Of a stretch of DNA of 64,000 bases, positions 28,755-39,992 are shown in pieces. The translations under genes were made by a program, and so were the position numbers. The notes under the pieces are model-generated. The model was not told the origin of the DNA, made no database searches, and saw only the letters and a program-made list of their open reading frames with translations. Each line of letters begins with the position of its first letter. The stretch's first letter is position 1. The DNA lies in contig OX439052.1 in assembly GCA_949317995.1 (NCBI GenBank), positions 38,999,932-39,063,931 of the forward strand. Reading direction: 5' to 3'. Source of the DNA: Acholoe squamosa (Eukaryota; Annelida; Polychaeta; Phyllodocida; Polynoidae).

Positions 28755-31593
28755 ATGGAGAAAATAGCACTCTTCCTTCTTCTCATTCTACGCTATGGAA
28801 ATGGTCAAGGTGAGAATTCTGCTTCAACTTCCATAAGGACTTGTCTACGATGTACATTGGCCTATAATTCTGGTCTATTGAACGTACATGACAAAACAGG
28901 ACTATTATTTAAAACCTAATGCCAATTTCTTCTTTTTTTAGGGAGGAATATTTAGAAACTTTTATGTATTTTAAGATAATCTATAAATTAGGTCTGGGGA
29001 AAAGAGTAACTCTTAAGGTTGGCTGTTCCATTTGAGTTAATTTTACATAGAACATTGTGATATCCTAATCCGTGAGTTATTAATTCCTTTTTTTTTTCTT
29101 TTTTAAAATCTAAAGGTACCAAACCCAACCCTCCAAGTAACGTCACAATCAAACAAGATGGCAGCAATAGTCTCTTAATCAGTTGGTCTCCTCCACTTAA
29201 CACAAGCTTCACTGCCCCTGTGGCATACTATATTGTGACCTACAGATCAGTTGGCCGTTGGATATCGCTTAGTGATAAAGTTGTGGGGAAAACATCATAC
29301 CTATGGGGTTCACCATCAGCTAATACCACATACAGGTTTAGCGTGTATGCTTACAGTGATAGCAATGTACCCAGTAGGCAAAGTGATGTTCTTGTTTTCA
29401 CCACTGAAGGTATGGACTAGTCTTGTTTTCCTTTATGATCATTTACCTTTTTTAAATTCTTAGATTGATTGTTGATTCTCTTGTCATTCTATCCACCTTG
29501 GAATACCTTTTTCCTCATTTTCCTGAATTATTTTCCTATATTTTGACTATGGTGTATAATCATTTGCTTGTGGGGACCCAATTAAATATGGTTGATAAAT
29601 TTAGAATGAATAATTTTACATTCATCACATAATATTGAATCACCCAAAATAGCTCTGGTCAAGAATGATGTAGATTAATGTACCGAATGATTAATGTGAC
29701 ATATATACATGTAGAATCAAGTATTAAAAAAAAGAATTATGATGATGAATTATAGTTCTGCATCAGAACACAGCCCTGTGGACAGAGATCACGTGCCTCA
29801 AGCTAGCCAGTGATGACGAAATCATGCGCTTGGAGGCAGCTGATGAAGCACTGATGGCATGCTTCAGACCAGTGATGACAGCTAGCCTCATTCTGAGTCC
29901 AATAAGGTCATGACGTCATAACGTCATATGCTGCGATGGTGGCAGCCGCTGTCGGTGTGCAGTGATAATGGAATCTAAAAGGTTAGGGCTTAATTGTCAA
30001 CCAAATAATCATACTCCAAGCTCTAATAGAATTAGAAAGCTGGAGAGGGCTAAGGATACTGTCCCTACATCATCCATCAGTGCCTGATAGCCATCAGTGA
30101 GAAGTTAGTCGGCAGTCAGTTTATTTTGTTTAAAAATATAGCCTGTCATCACTGGCCTGAAGCATGCCATCAGTGGTTCATCAGCTGCCTCCAAGCATGT
30201 GATTCCATCATCACCGGCTATAGCCTGAGGTGGGTTACAAAGTGTCTATAGGGGACCTGAACACAAGGAGTCCTAGGATAGAAAAAAATGTAAATAGACC
30301 AAAATCTGCTACAATTTTTCTTTTACTTAGTTACTCTTCTGCTTAGAATACAATGCTTTTAATTCAGATAGGCAGAAAGGAAATGAAGAGGTCAAGGCCC
30401 ATCCTTCAGCCAATATAACCAATTTAGCTATGGAATTGAAAAGCACAGAGAAGTCAGATATAGAGAGTCAATCAGGATACCAATCAGGATATGACTCAGA
30501 CAGTGATGATGAAGATAGCGTTGACCATTTAAATCCACACGGTAAGACAAAAACTGAGAAACAATAAACGTGAAATGGCCTTGACGCTTCTGTTGTATGT
30601 GAAACATGCTCACAATCTTTATGAAATATTCTCAGCAGTGGTAGCAGAAAAAAGCCATTGTTTATTTAAATACAACACTTAGTTAGTTCAAAGTTTGATA
30701 AAATGAATTCCCATGATAACCAGTAACTTCATCATGTTCTAAAGAATAAAATTAGACCTTATTTCATCTTCAGCTGTAAATAACAAAGGTTTTCCAAAAA
30801 GTTCATTGCATGATTTTACAATCTACTTTCCAACAGATAAACTATTTTCCTCTCCATGGTCAAACATAATAACCTTGAAAGAATACATTTAATCTTTCAA
30901 AAGAGCTCAAGCCAGACCCTCCAGGCAACCTCACTCTGAAGGAAGTCAGTCGTGGTCTACTAATCAGTTGGTTACCACCATTCAACACAAGTTCCACTTC
31001 TACTGTGGCATACTATATGGTGTACTACAGGACCGTAGGCCAATGGGTGACGCTCTCAGGAAAGATCGTTGGGAAAGCGTCGTTTCTGTGGAGACTATCA
31101 TCAAGTGGCACCTTTTACAGATTTAAGGTTTATTCCTACAGCCTAGGTGGTGTGCCGAGTGAACCAAGTGATGTGGTTACTTTCTTAACTAGAGGTATGG
31201 ACTTGGTTCTTATGAGAATTGTTAAAAAAAGAAGGGTTAAACATCACTATCTATTTTCTGAGTTACAAAAATCTTAATGATCAATCATCAAAATTTTCAT
31301 GAAGTGCTAAAATGATAATCTCAAAATTATTTTAAGTATAAGATATTTTTTAACAATCTCACATATGTATATTTATAGATGTACACTAAAGATTTTTAAG
31401 AGGAAAGAAGAGAATCTCCTGTGTTCCATTTACAGATCCTTTGCAAGATGATGGCTGGGCGATATCCAGTCATACGACTGGTACCGTGGCAGGAGCTTTG
31501 TCTTGCGTGCTTTTGACCATATCGTGCTTGGTTCTTGTTTGTATCAAATGTTATAAGAAGCGACAAATGAAGGAGAAGGAAATAATAGTATGA
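28755..31593 (+). CDS. Gene B: single-pass membrane protein with two FN3 domains
   Basis: Exons by eye: 28755-28809 (signal peptide MEKIALFLLLILRYGNGQ), 29116-29409 (FN3), 30368-30541 (linker), 30904-31194 (FN3) and 31436-31593 (membrane helix, tail, TGA). All introns are phase 1, so each module can be swapped without a frameshift. Both FN3 domains have LLISW, VAYY(I/M)V and TxYRF(S/K)VY core motifs and are paralogous. The linker is acidic and Ser/Asp-rich (SGYDSDSDDEDSVD). The last exon has a helix around AGALSCVLLTISCLVLVCI, a basic stop-transfer (KCYKKR) and a tail of about 15 residues ending EIIV, a possible PDZ ligand. It is probably a cell-surface adhesion or recognition protein. Its signal exon is paralogous to that of gene C. 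Confidence 0.85.
29796..30230. mobile_element. Fold-back element with about 85-bp inverted ends in a gene B intron
   Basis: The left end (CCTCAAGCTAGCCAGTGATG...) is matched in inverted form at the right end (...CCTGAGG) for about 85 bp with mismatches. The middle part reappears inverted at about 55620-55915, so this is a dispersed family. No coding capacity. Confidence 0.7.
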
Positions 31594-31908
31594 TGTTCAC
31601 ATAAACTCAGATGCATTGAGATATGTCAATAGCACAGTGTGAGTTATAAAACAGTCCTTATTGCAGACTGTAAGGGGGATTATACTGAGTAAATTATGTA
31701 AATAGGAATTCTTTTACAGAGGGATCAGTACACATTGATTAGTGATTCGTACCAAATTTTTCGGGCATTGACAATTACCTAGTTAAATCTGCATATCCAT
31801 GTGGCATTCAATAACTAAGAAGTGTCAGGCACTAAAGACCGTGTGCAGCCCTCTGTGTGATACCCATTGAACTATATACATATAGACCTTGATTAGGGTC
31901 ATTTTCCA

Positions 31909-31991
31909 CGGTTACGTCTTTCGAGGAGAAGCGCTAACGCGGCGCCATCTCCGGTTACGTCTTTCGAGGAGAAGCGCTAACGCGGCGCCAT
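31909..31991. repeat. Tandem duplication of a 40-bp unit
   Basis: Units 31909-31948 and 31952-31991 (CGGTTACGTC...GGCGCCAT) are identical. They lie in the 3' untranslated region of gene B. Confidence 0.9.
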
Positions 31992-32089
31992 TTTTGCTTG
32001 TAAAATATGAGCAGTAAACTTTCGCATATTCACCACCGGAACCAGGGACACACTTCCGATCATACCGTTTCTCCCCGAAAGGGTTCATG

Positions 32090-32263
32090 ATTTTCCACCA
32101 CCCGATAGGGTCCCTCTATCGGCCGACAGCTACACCATAATATCATCTTGGCCAATGGGGCTACCATAGGTTTCAATGGAGGGGCATGACCTCTGTCGGC
32201 TGATGGTAGCTTCTACTATGGGCCTATCGGCCGATAGAGGGGGCATATTGGGTGGTGGAAAAT
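32090..32263. mobile_element. MITE with ATTTTCCACCACCC ends (174 bp)
   Basis: Perfect 14-bp terminal inverted repeats (32090-32103 and 32250-32263), with a second internal inverted pair around CTATCGGCCGA. No clear target duplication. Confidence 0.75.
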
Positions 32264-32716
32264 GGGACTTACCGAGGTGAAGGGGAACTCTACCAAAGCC
32301 CTTCACCTCTTTAATCATGGTTATGCCCTGACAGAGGGCACATTTTGACACATTATGTTGCAAATAGTACACTTTGTATGTGAGGATGGACTGTTATTGC
32401 TCCTGATAATGTTATTGTCAGCATAGGTTATGGATGTTCCTTATACACAAAGATTTCGAAGAATAGAACAGTATGAAAATGGGCAAGATTCGACTGCAGC
32501 CGTGCCCTTAATTATGGGATTGAGTTAGCGGTGCGCCTGATACTCTATGTGCACAGTGTTTCATGGAACTTAACAGGGATAGAAATAGGTGGATGAGTTA
32601 TCAGTTACGATTTGCATGAAACACGTCCTCAGTGTGGCCTTTTTCATCTTCCAACTATAAAACATATCATAAAAGCACAAGTTTCTTCATAAAAATACCA
32701 GAAATAATCTACAGCG

Positions 32717-32722
32717 AATAAA
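32717..32722 (+). terminator. Candidate polyadenylation signal of gene B
   Basis: AATAAA lies about 1.1 kb after the gene B stop, and GAAATAAAAAC follows at about 32745. If used, the 3' untranslated region carries the 40-bp duplication and the MITE at 32090. Confidence 0.35.
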
Positions 32723-33309
32723 GTGTGATCTGGTTTTATTCTCTGAAATAAAAACTCCCACTGATTGATAAAAAAAGGGATTGCCATACTTTTCTGATTA
32801 TAAATCATTATGTGTTTGCAGTTAATGGTGGCATAGTTTTTTTAAGGTGTTTTATTCGGGTTATGATAATACAGTTACAGTTTTTGTCTCCCAGCACAAG
32901 ATTCTAGGTATCCAATTCATCATTTTTATTTATTATTTGATGGAAGGTTCATGCTGCTCCTGCTTACCATAAAGATCTTTTAAATCTTTTTGGCAAATGG
33001 GATCATATGGTTCATATCAATATCACACAGACCAGAGGCCTACTATCCTATGAAGGTAGGTGTATGCCAGATGTATTTGCTTTGCATCAAGTCAATGTCA
33101 TAGATAGACACTAAAGTTTTCAACCTTGGCTTCTATCTATAATTTTGCCTTTCGGACCCTTGGAGTATTATCTGAGGAGCTTATCTGGAGGCCATTTCTT
33201 AATGTACTACGACTGCACACATGCACTACAATTTAAAACTACCAAGAATAAGTCAGGCTCTCGCAGATGAGACCCTATAACTGCTCTGTACGATCAGCAG
33301 CTATGCAGT

Positions 33310-34905
33310 AATTACAGGAACGGTTTTTGCAGGTACTGGATGGTTCTTGCGGGTACTGGATGGTTCTTGCAGGTACAGGAACAATTCTTAGGGGTACTGG
33401 ATGATTCGTGTGGGTTCAAGAACAATTATGCGGGTACTGGATGATTCTTGTGGGTACATGAACAATTTTTGTGGGCACAGAGAAGGACTTGCAGGTACAG
33501 AAATAATTCTTGCGGCTACAGAAACATTTCTTGCAGGTACAGAATCAGTTCTTGAAGGTGCAGAAACCATTCTGCTGGGTGCAGGAATTATTCTTGAATA
33601 ATAATTGAGTAATTTTCCTCGTGACTAAAGAAGGACATCTCTTGAATATTCGGCAATATTTATGTGGGTATTACTTCAATTTTTACAGAGACCCTAATAG
33701 GACATACCAAAAATAATTTTTCACCAGAAAAAAATATTCTTGTGGATACTGAACAATTCTTCTGGATACTGAACAATTCTTGGATACTGGACAATTCTTG
33801 CAGATACTGAGCAATTCTTGTGGATACTGAACAATTCTTGCGAGTACTGACCAATTCAAGATTGTTGGCACATGCAGGAACAATTTTTGTGGGACAGAAA
33901 TAGTCTTATGGGTAGGCCTAGCCCCTAATAGGACATACCAAAATGTTGTTTTTTTTGGGGGGGTTTTTTTCATGCAAAAAATATTTCTGCAGGTACAGGA
34001 ACATTCCTGCATATACAGGGGAATTCCTGCAGGTACAGCAACATTCCTGCGGATACAGGAACCTTCCTGCTGATATAGAAGGATGCCTGCAGGAACAGGA
34101 ACATTCTTACATTTTGTTGGTTCAAAATTGAAGAAATACCCACATAGATATTGCCAAATTCTCAAGAGATGTCCTTCTATGGTCACTCAGAAAATTACCT
34201 GCAAGAATTGTCTGGACCCCGGAAATGCAAGAATAATTCCTGCACCCAACAGAACCCTTTCTCCACTTTACAGAACTGATTCTGTACCTGCAAAAATTGT
34301 TTATGTATCCACAAGAATTATTTCTCTACCAGCAAGACCTTCTCTGTGCCCACGAAAATTGTTTCTGTGCATCAAAAGAATTGTTCCTGTATCCTCAAAA
34401 TTGTTCCTGTGCCCACAAGAATAACCCAGTACCCACAAGAATTGTTCCTCTACCCACAAGAATTACCCAGTACCTGCAAGAATCACCCAGTACCCTCAAG
34501 AATTGCTCCGGTATCCACAAGAATAACTTTTGTGGGTGAAAAAATATTTTTGGTATGTCCTATTAGGGGCTCTGTAAATTTTAAACCAACAAAATGAAAG
34601 AATGTTCCTATACCTGCCTGGAATCCTTCTGTATCAGCAGGAATGTTCCTGTATCCACAGAAATGTTCCTTTATTCGCAGAAATGTTCCTGTATCTGCAG
34701 AAATGTTCCTGTATCCGCAGAAATGTTCCTTTATTCGCAGAAATGTTCCTGTACCTGCAGGAATGTTCCTGTATCCGCAGAAATGTTCCAGTATTCGCAA
34801 AAACTTTCCTGTACCCACAGAAATTTTCCTATATCTGCAGGAATGTGCTTGCACCCACAGGAACGTTTGTGTACCTGTAGAAATTTTCCTGTCCCACAGA
34901 AATTT
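33310..34905. repeat. Large inverted minisatellite
   Basis: From about 33310 to 34100 the plus strand repeats variants of GGTACAGGAACAATTCTTGC. From about 34200 to 34900 it repeats the reverse complement (GAATTGTTCCTGTACC and, later, GAAATGTTCCTGTATCCGCA). The word CCTAATAGGACATACC occurs at about 33703 and 33929 and inverted at about 34553. The whole block can fold on itself over more than 1 kb. The ORFs inside it are repeat translations, not genes. Confidence 0.85.
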
Positions 34906-35079
34906 GGCATGAATAGTAAAGAATATCTTGAAATCAGATCATCACGGCCCTGTCATGTTTTCTTTTTGTGTAGATGGGTCTATTCAAACCAGTGTCAAGC
35001 TATTTAGTCACCTAGCACTATGAAAGATATATCATGCAATGGATTGTTGATATTACCATTCCTATTCTATCAAAACGCT

Positions 35080-35412
35080 GCTGCACCAGACCGCCCACAT
35101 AATACAAGATAGAAGTGGTCTCCTAATTAGTTGGTTACCACAACTCAAAACGGCATCTACCTCTGCAGGGCATTTCTAAACGATATCTATAGCTATGGTT
35201 TTGAAATGCCCTCCTGATGTGGCATACTATGCAGTACACTACAGAACAGTAGGTCAATGGGTACCACTGTCTGGAAAGATTATAGAAAGACACAACACGG
35301 TACCTGTGGACTACAGCAGCACGTGGCACTGTACACAGATTCAAGTTTTATTGTTACAGCCCAAATGATGTGCCCAGTCAGCAAAGCGATGTGGTGCTTT
35401 GCATCACCAAAG
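35080..35412 (+). pseudogene. Dead FN3 exon related to gene B
   Basis: It is clearly homologous to the FN3 exons of gene B: SGLLISWLP, then VAYYAVHYRTVGQWVPLSGKI, then YSPNDVPSQQSDVV in a shifted frame. It is broken by frameshifts in the middle and by a 46-bp palindromic insertion (35167-35212). A GT donor is retained at 35413. It is a relic of another gene B-like gene or of a lost third FN3 exon. Confidence 0.8.
35167..35212. repeat. 46-bp palindromic insertion in the dead FN3 exon
   Basis: AGGGCATTTC and GAAATGCCCT are perfect inverted ends (13 of 14 when extended) around a short loop. Alignment with the gene B exons shows that this segment is an insertion. Confidence 0.75.
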
Positions 35413-36639
35413 GTACGAGTAGCGTTTGCTTCCCATCACCATTGCTCCTGTTTAAGAAAAAAATTATTATAATGAAATACTAGGCATTTACTTTGCCGAG
35501 ATTTCCTTAGTATTTACTTCGCACTAAAGTCATAGATATTTCCTACTTAATTAGCGGTCATGGTAATTTGTCTTTCTTTTCTTTTTCATATTACAAGCAT
35601 ATTCAGGATGTTGATTGTTGCTTTTGAATGTGTTTGAGCATGTGTGTTATGTATAGTGATCACTGCTGTGATGCTGTAACGGCAATTAGAACTCTCGTTT
35701 TGAAATAAAGACGCTACTACTGTACGGTCTCAAAACTTCTCGTTCTACTAATTGATAACCGAACAGACCAACAAAACACCCTACTGGATACTTTTCAAGC
35801 TGTATAATAAAGGAACTACACACACACAACATAGTAGCTAGATATGGCATTTTCACCAAAATAATCAGGATTTCCAGTTATGTCAATCCTTGTCGATCAT
35901 TACATTACTGGGTTAGATTCGCCATTGCTCTATATGGTTAATTTGGGCCAACATATTCCAAATTTATTTTCATTGTCATGTGGGTGGCATGGATGCACAT
36001 GGCTCGGTTCCACCTGCGTTCTCCCTTATGCACAAATTTCCCAGATTTCAATGTTAACGTCTATTTGCCCCCGTCTTACAAATTAAAGGGTGATCGTCCA
36101 AATTAATGAATTCCGTCAATAGATCGCCATGAATGTTTTCTGTTTGCAACAATAATTAGATTTAGAAGTCACCAGTTAACTTTTGTGATATTTGAGGGAC
36201 TCTGACCAAGTAACCTAGTAAACTTTGCCAGTTTGGCCTAGTTTATTTTCCCTTATCAAAACAAACCAGTTTTCTCCAAAATACAGTTTTGGTGTTTTAG
36301 GCCATATAATTTAAATTATCAGACCCCCTGGGTCAGACCTTTAGTTACCCAGTCATACCATGCATTTATTCTAAACGTTATTACAAACCAATGCATTTTG
36401 AGCCAGAGCGGGAGCTAGATCTTTCCATATAATTGGTGGGAAATGGCCATTTTGCCTCCAGCCCCACATGGTTCATAGGAAAATCTCTGTTTTTGGCTCT
36501 AAATGGAAAACTTAAGACATTTAGACATTTGTCTCCCACTAATTCATTAATTTAGATTCCTCTCCCGATACTTAGAAAATGTGAGATTAAGCCCTTTTTA
36601 TTATTTTGGGGTTTTCTATGCTTTTAGCACCAGATAGCC
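35413..36639. other. Intergenic, no feature recognised
   Basis: About 1.2 kb of AT-rich DNA with short chance ORFs only and no repeat that I can define. Confidence 0.5.
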
Positions 36640-37613
36640 TCAAAGATCCTGGCTGGTGATTGGCTGAAACCGGTCAGCTGACCAGCCAGCCAGGAACCAG
36701 CAACCAGCCCCTATATAAGCAGCAGATGTGAGCTGCTCAGGCAGAACCTCCCAGGCTCTCACACTGCAAGGACCTACCCTATCCAGGGACAGCTATAGTC
36801 TAGGTCTTCAGTCCTTCAAGATCTTCAACAACACCAACAGGAACCTGCCCTTCCTAGGGACATCTTTAGTCCAGGTTCCTGTTCCGAAATTTCTTCAATC
36901 GCCAACAGCAGCTGCCCTTTCTAGGGACATCTTTAGTCCAGGTCCTGTCTTCATGTTCTACACCTTCAATAACTCCAACAGGACCTGCCCTAACCAGGGG
37001 CTCATCTTTAGTCCAGGTCCTGTTCATAGAACCTGCCCCTAATTTGGACTGGGGATCAACTTAGTCCAGGTTGTCTATGCCAAGGTGAGAGTCCCTTTGA
37101 CTCCCTTAACATTTCTTATTTCCAGTCAGTTAAGAGAAGACGTTCGGAGCCATACCTTTGATAACTTAATTCAGTCATCTTAGACATTTTATTCACTTAT
37201 AGAGACATTTTATTCACTCATAGTCGTATCATTCAATTATAGACCTTTATTCCAAACTCCAGTAGTCTACCCATGCAGCTACCCCTTTATTAAGAGTTAT
37301 TTATTCAGAAACATAGCCTACCCAAGCAGCTATGCCTTTAGTAAGAGACATTTCTTCTGAAAGATAGTCTACCCAAGCGGCTATCCCTTTATTAAAGAAT
37401 TCTCACAACTATTCTAAATTGGCAGTCTACCTGAGCTGCTGACCCATCATTATTAAGTCACTATTTAACAGTTAACTTTAAGCACTGAATCATTTATCCA
37501 TTCACAACATCAATACCATATCTGTACATTTCTATCACAAAATTTATATAATAAAGAGTTGAACTGTATTTGAATTGTTGTTGTCTGTTTCTGCTAGTGT
37601 TAATACCATCCAG
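36640..37613 (+). repeat. LTR-like unit with promoter, hairpin repeats and poly(A) signal
   Basis: A CCAAT-type box (GATTGGC, about 36658) and a TATA box (TATATAAG, 36712-36719) are followed by about five repeats that can each fold into a hairpin (36768-37070), then four units of about 60 bp around GTCTACCCAAGCAGCTAT (37255-37440), then AATAAA (37550-37555). A possible primer site TGGTCCGAACCC (37614-37625) follows. This order resembles an LTR of a plus-strand retroelement, but I find no second copy and no coding interior. Another reading is an independent non-coding transcription unit. Exact ends are not defined. Confidence 0.5.
36712..36719 (+). promoter_or_regulatory. TATA box
   Basis: TATATAAG lies about 54 nt after a CCAAT-type box, a standard core-promoter layout, ahead of the hairpin repeats. 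Confidence 0.65.
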
Positions 37614-37954
37614 TGGTCCGAACCCTATAAGTCACGAATCACATTTAGAAACCAATGAGAAGTACCGCTACAGTAGCAACAGCAATAAGCTGTTGCCAGG
37701 CTAGGTGGAGAAAGCTGGTGTGGCCCCCGCGCCATGATAATGTGCTGTGGAGTAGCCACTCATGAGACTCAGTGGTTTGTATAGTTCTGTTACAAACCCA
37801 GACAATAGCTTTTTTGGGTTCTGGTCTCGCTAATGGTTTGAGATTTGAGGAGTCTGTAAAGTGTGGCTGGCACCCATTTCAATTTCCCTCTTTACACTGA
37901 TGGGATCCCCAGATAAAAAGCTAGGTCTTGGTATCATCATATAAATAACTGGTA

Positions 37955-38045
37955 CTACCTGGATTTACTGGCTGGTCATAATCTGAGTTGAATCTATCAC
38001 CTCTCTGACTTTTGAACCCTCCGCCATTGTTGTTTAGATTCCCAA
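37955..38045 (-). pseudogene. Short Asn/Gly-rich reading frame, possible gag remnant
   Basis: The minus strand is open over about 30 codons as NLNNNGGGFKSQRGDRFN, similar in style to the Gag tail at 17.5-17.9 kb. It is too short to be sure. Confidence 0.25.
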
Positions 38046-38112
38046 TGCAGCCAACAGGTAGCCAAACTGAGTATTATGCCATCTATCTTGTGAGGTGTTG
38101 CAAAACTGATAC

Positions 38113-38342
38113 ATGGGTCATTCCATTATAAATGGACAGATTCTAAGAACCTTCCCCACATGACCCCCTCAGATCTGGATAATTTGCCTTATATATTGAG
38201 ATGTATATATGTTATGACCACATGCAAAATTGTAGCCTCTAACTCCCATAACCTATATACATCTCAATATGGACAGCAAACTAAGGCAGACCTGAGGGGG
38301 TCATGTGGGGACCACTTGTTGAAATACTGTGGAATGACCCAT
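38113..38342. mobile_element. MITE with ATGGGTCATTCCA ends (230 bp)
   Basis: Outer 13-bp inverted repeats (38113-38125 and 38330-38342) and strong inner inverted repeats (CCCCACATGACCCCCTCAG near 38155 with its inverse near 38292-38310) make nearly the whole element foldable. It ends about 50 bp before the non-LTR element. Confidence 0.75.
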
Positions 38343-38395
38343 ATGCAAACAAGGCACAAAGAAGGTATGTTGTGATATGAGTTCTACTTCCAGAT

Positions 38396-39992
38396 CCTGT
38401 GATCCTATATGCACCATATACTGAGGTAATTGAAGAATTTTCAATTGTCAACAAACATATAGAATGTTTGTGTATTAAAACATGTTTCCCGGGACAAAAA
38501 TACCGTATATTATTTGTCATTTACAGACCACCGAAGGGTAAAGTTGGCAATTGTTATGATTTCCTATCCCATTGTCTAAGTAATAAATTAGTGGAAAAAA
38601 GAGAGTTGTGGCTCATGGGAGATTACAATGTCAATGCCAGAAGTAGAAACTGTGCCAAATTCAGAATAATGAGTAAATTTTTAAAGGCGAATAAGTTGAG
38701 ATATCTGAGAACTGGTCCAACATATTATCACCCCCACGGTCGTTCTATACTGGATCATTTTTATACGAACAGTAAAAATGTAAAGGAAGTTGGACTTTTT
38801 AATGACATTTGTGGGGACCATGTCCCCGTGTATGTGATTAGGAAGCAAGTTGTGGTTAAAAAACAAACCAAAGCAACTGTAAGAGGTAGGGATTACCGTA
38901 ACTTTTCAAAATTGGCACTGGATAATTACATGAGTGAAAAAGATTAGACATTAGTTAATGCACCTGAGAGCACGGAGGCCGACATTTATAATGTGATTGT
39001 GTCAAATGTAGAGGCATATTTGAATCAACACCATCCGATTGGTACAAGAGTCGTGCGGCAAAATGACGTTGATGATCATATCAATAGATTGATTGCTAGG
39101 AAAAAAAGATGTTTTAAAAAGGCCCGGAAGGCTGGTGATAGGTATCACAATCAACATATAATTATGGCAAAAAGGCTAAAAAAGTCTATAAAGGCCAAAC
39201 TTGATGCAAAACGTAAGAGAATAACTTTGTTTAATTTGAACAAATATAAGAATGACCCAAAGCGATTTTGGAAGGTTATAAACAGTAACTGGAAAGGTAG
39301 TGATGTAAATCCAGTAATTTGCCTGAAATATGCTGACGGTACTAGTGTGGAAAAAGATAGTATTGCGAATTATATTAATAAATATTATGTTGAAATTGGA
39401 AATAAGCTTGCTGAGAAATTTGAAGATAATGTTCCGTATATACCGGTATTCCCAGGTTGTGATGTAGAAATGAGTATTGATAATATCACAAGTGCCTCCT
39501 GTATAAAGGTATTGAAGACAGTTGATGGAAGTAAGAGCTCATGTATTGCACATGTAAGAACTAGTGTATTGCGTGACTGTTTATTAACCAGGCCGGAACT
39601 ATTGCAGGAGTTCATTAATAGATCATTGTTGCTAGGGAATATCCCGAGTGATTTAAAGATAGGATATGTTGTACCTTTACCCAAAGACGGACCACTTAGT
39701 GATGTCGCTAACTGGAGACCCATCACAATGACAAATATTTTTTCTAAGTTAATTGAAAAACATGTACATGCCCAACTTATGAGGCATTTAATTGACAATG
39801 ATATAATAAGTGAAAGACAATTTGGCTTTATGCCTGGTAGATCTACAGTAAATGCGACGTTTGGTTCAACTCAATATTTGTGTGAAGCCAGGAATAGGGG
39901 TTATTTCTCTGTGGTGGTATTTCTCGACCTGAAAAAGGCCTTTAATACGGTTAATCTGGACATCATATTATTAAAGCTACAGCATATTGGGT
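38396..39992 (+). pseudogene. Endonuclease (C-terminal part) and RT N-terminal part
   Basis: One reading frame broken by a single TAG (38945-38947). Upstream is the apurinic-type endonuclease that nicks the target; downstream are the RT finger and palm motifs through LDLKKAFNTVN. The frame ends at a stop where it should run into the GTVLGPLLF motif, which lies in the next frame. Confidence 0.85.

Noticed and set aside
34083-35007. Several 80-137 codon ORFs on both strands
   Set aside because: They translate the inverted minisatellite; the same peptide words repeat in every frame.
39385-39798. 137-codon minus-strand ORF
   Set aside because: Overlaps the RT coding strand of the non-LTR element and has no recognisable domain.
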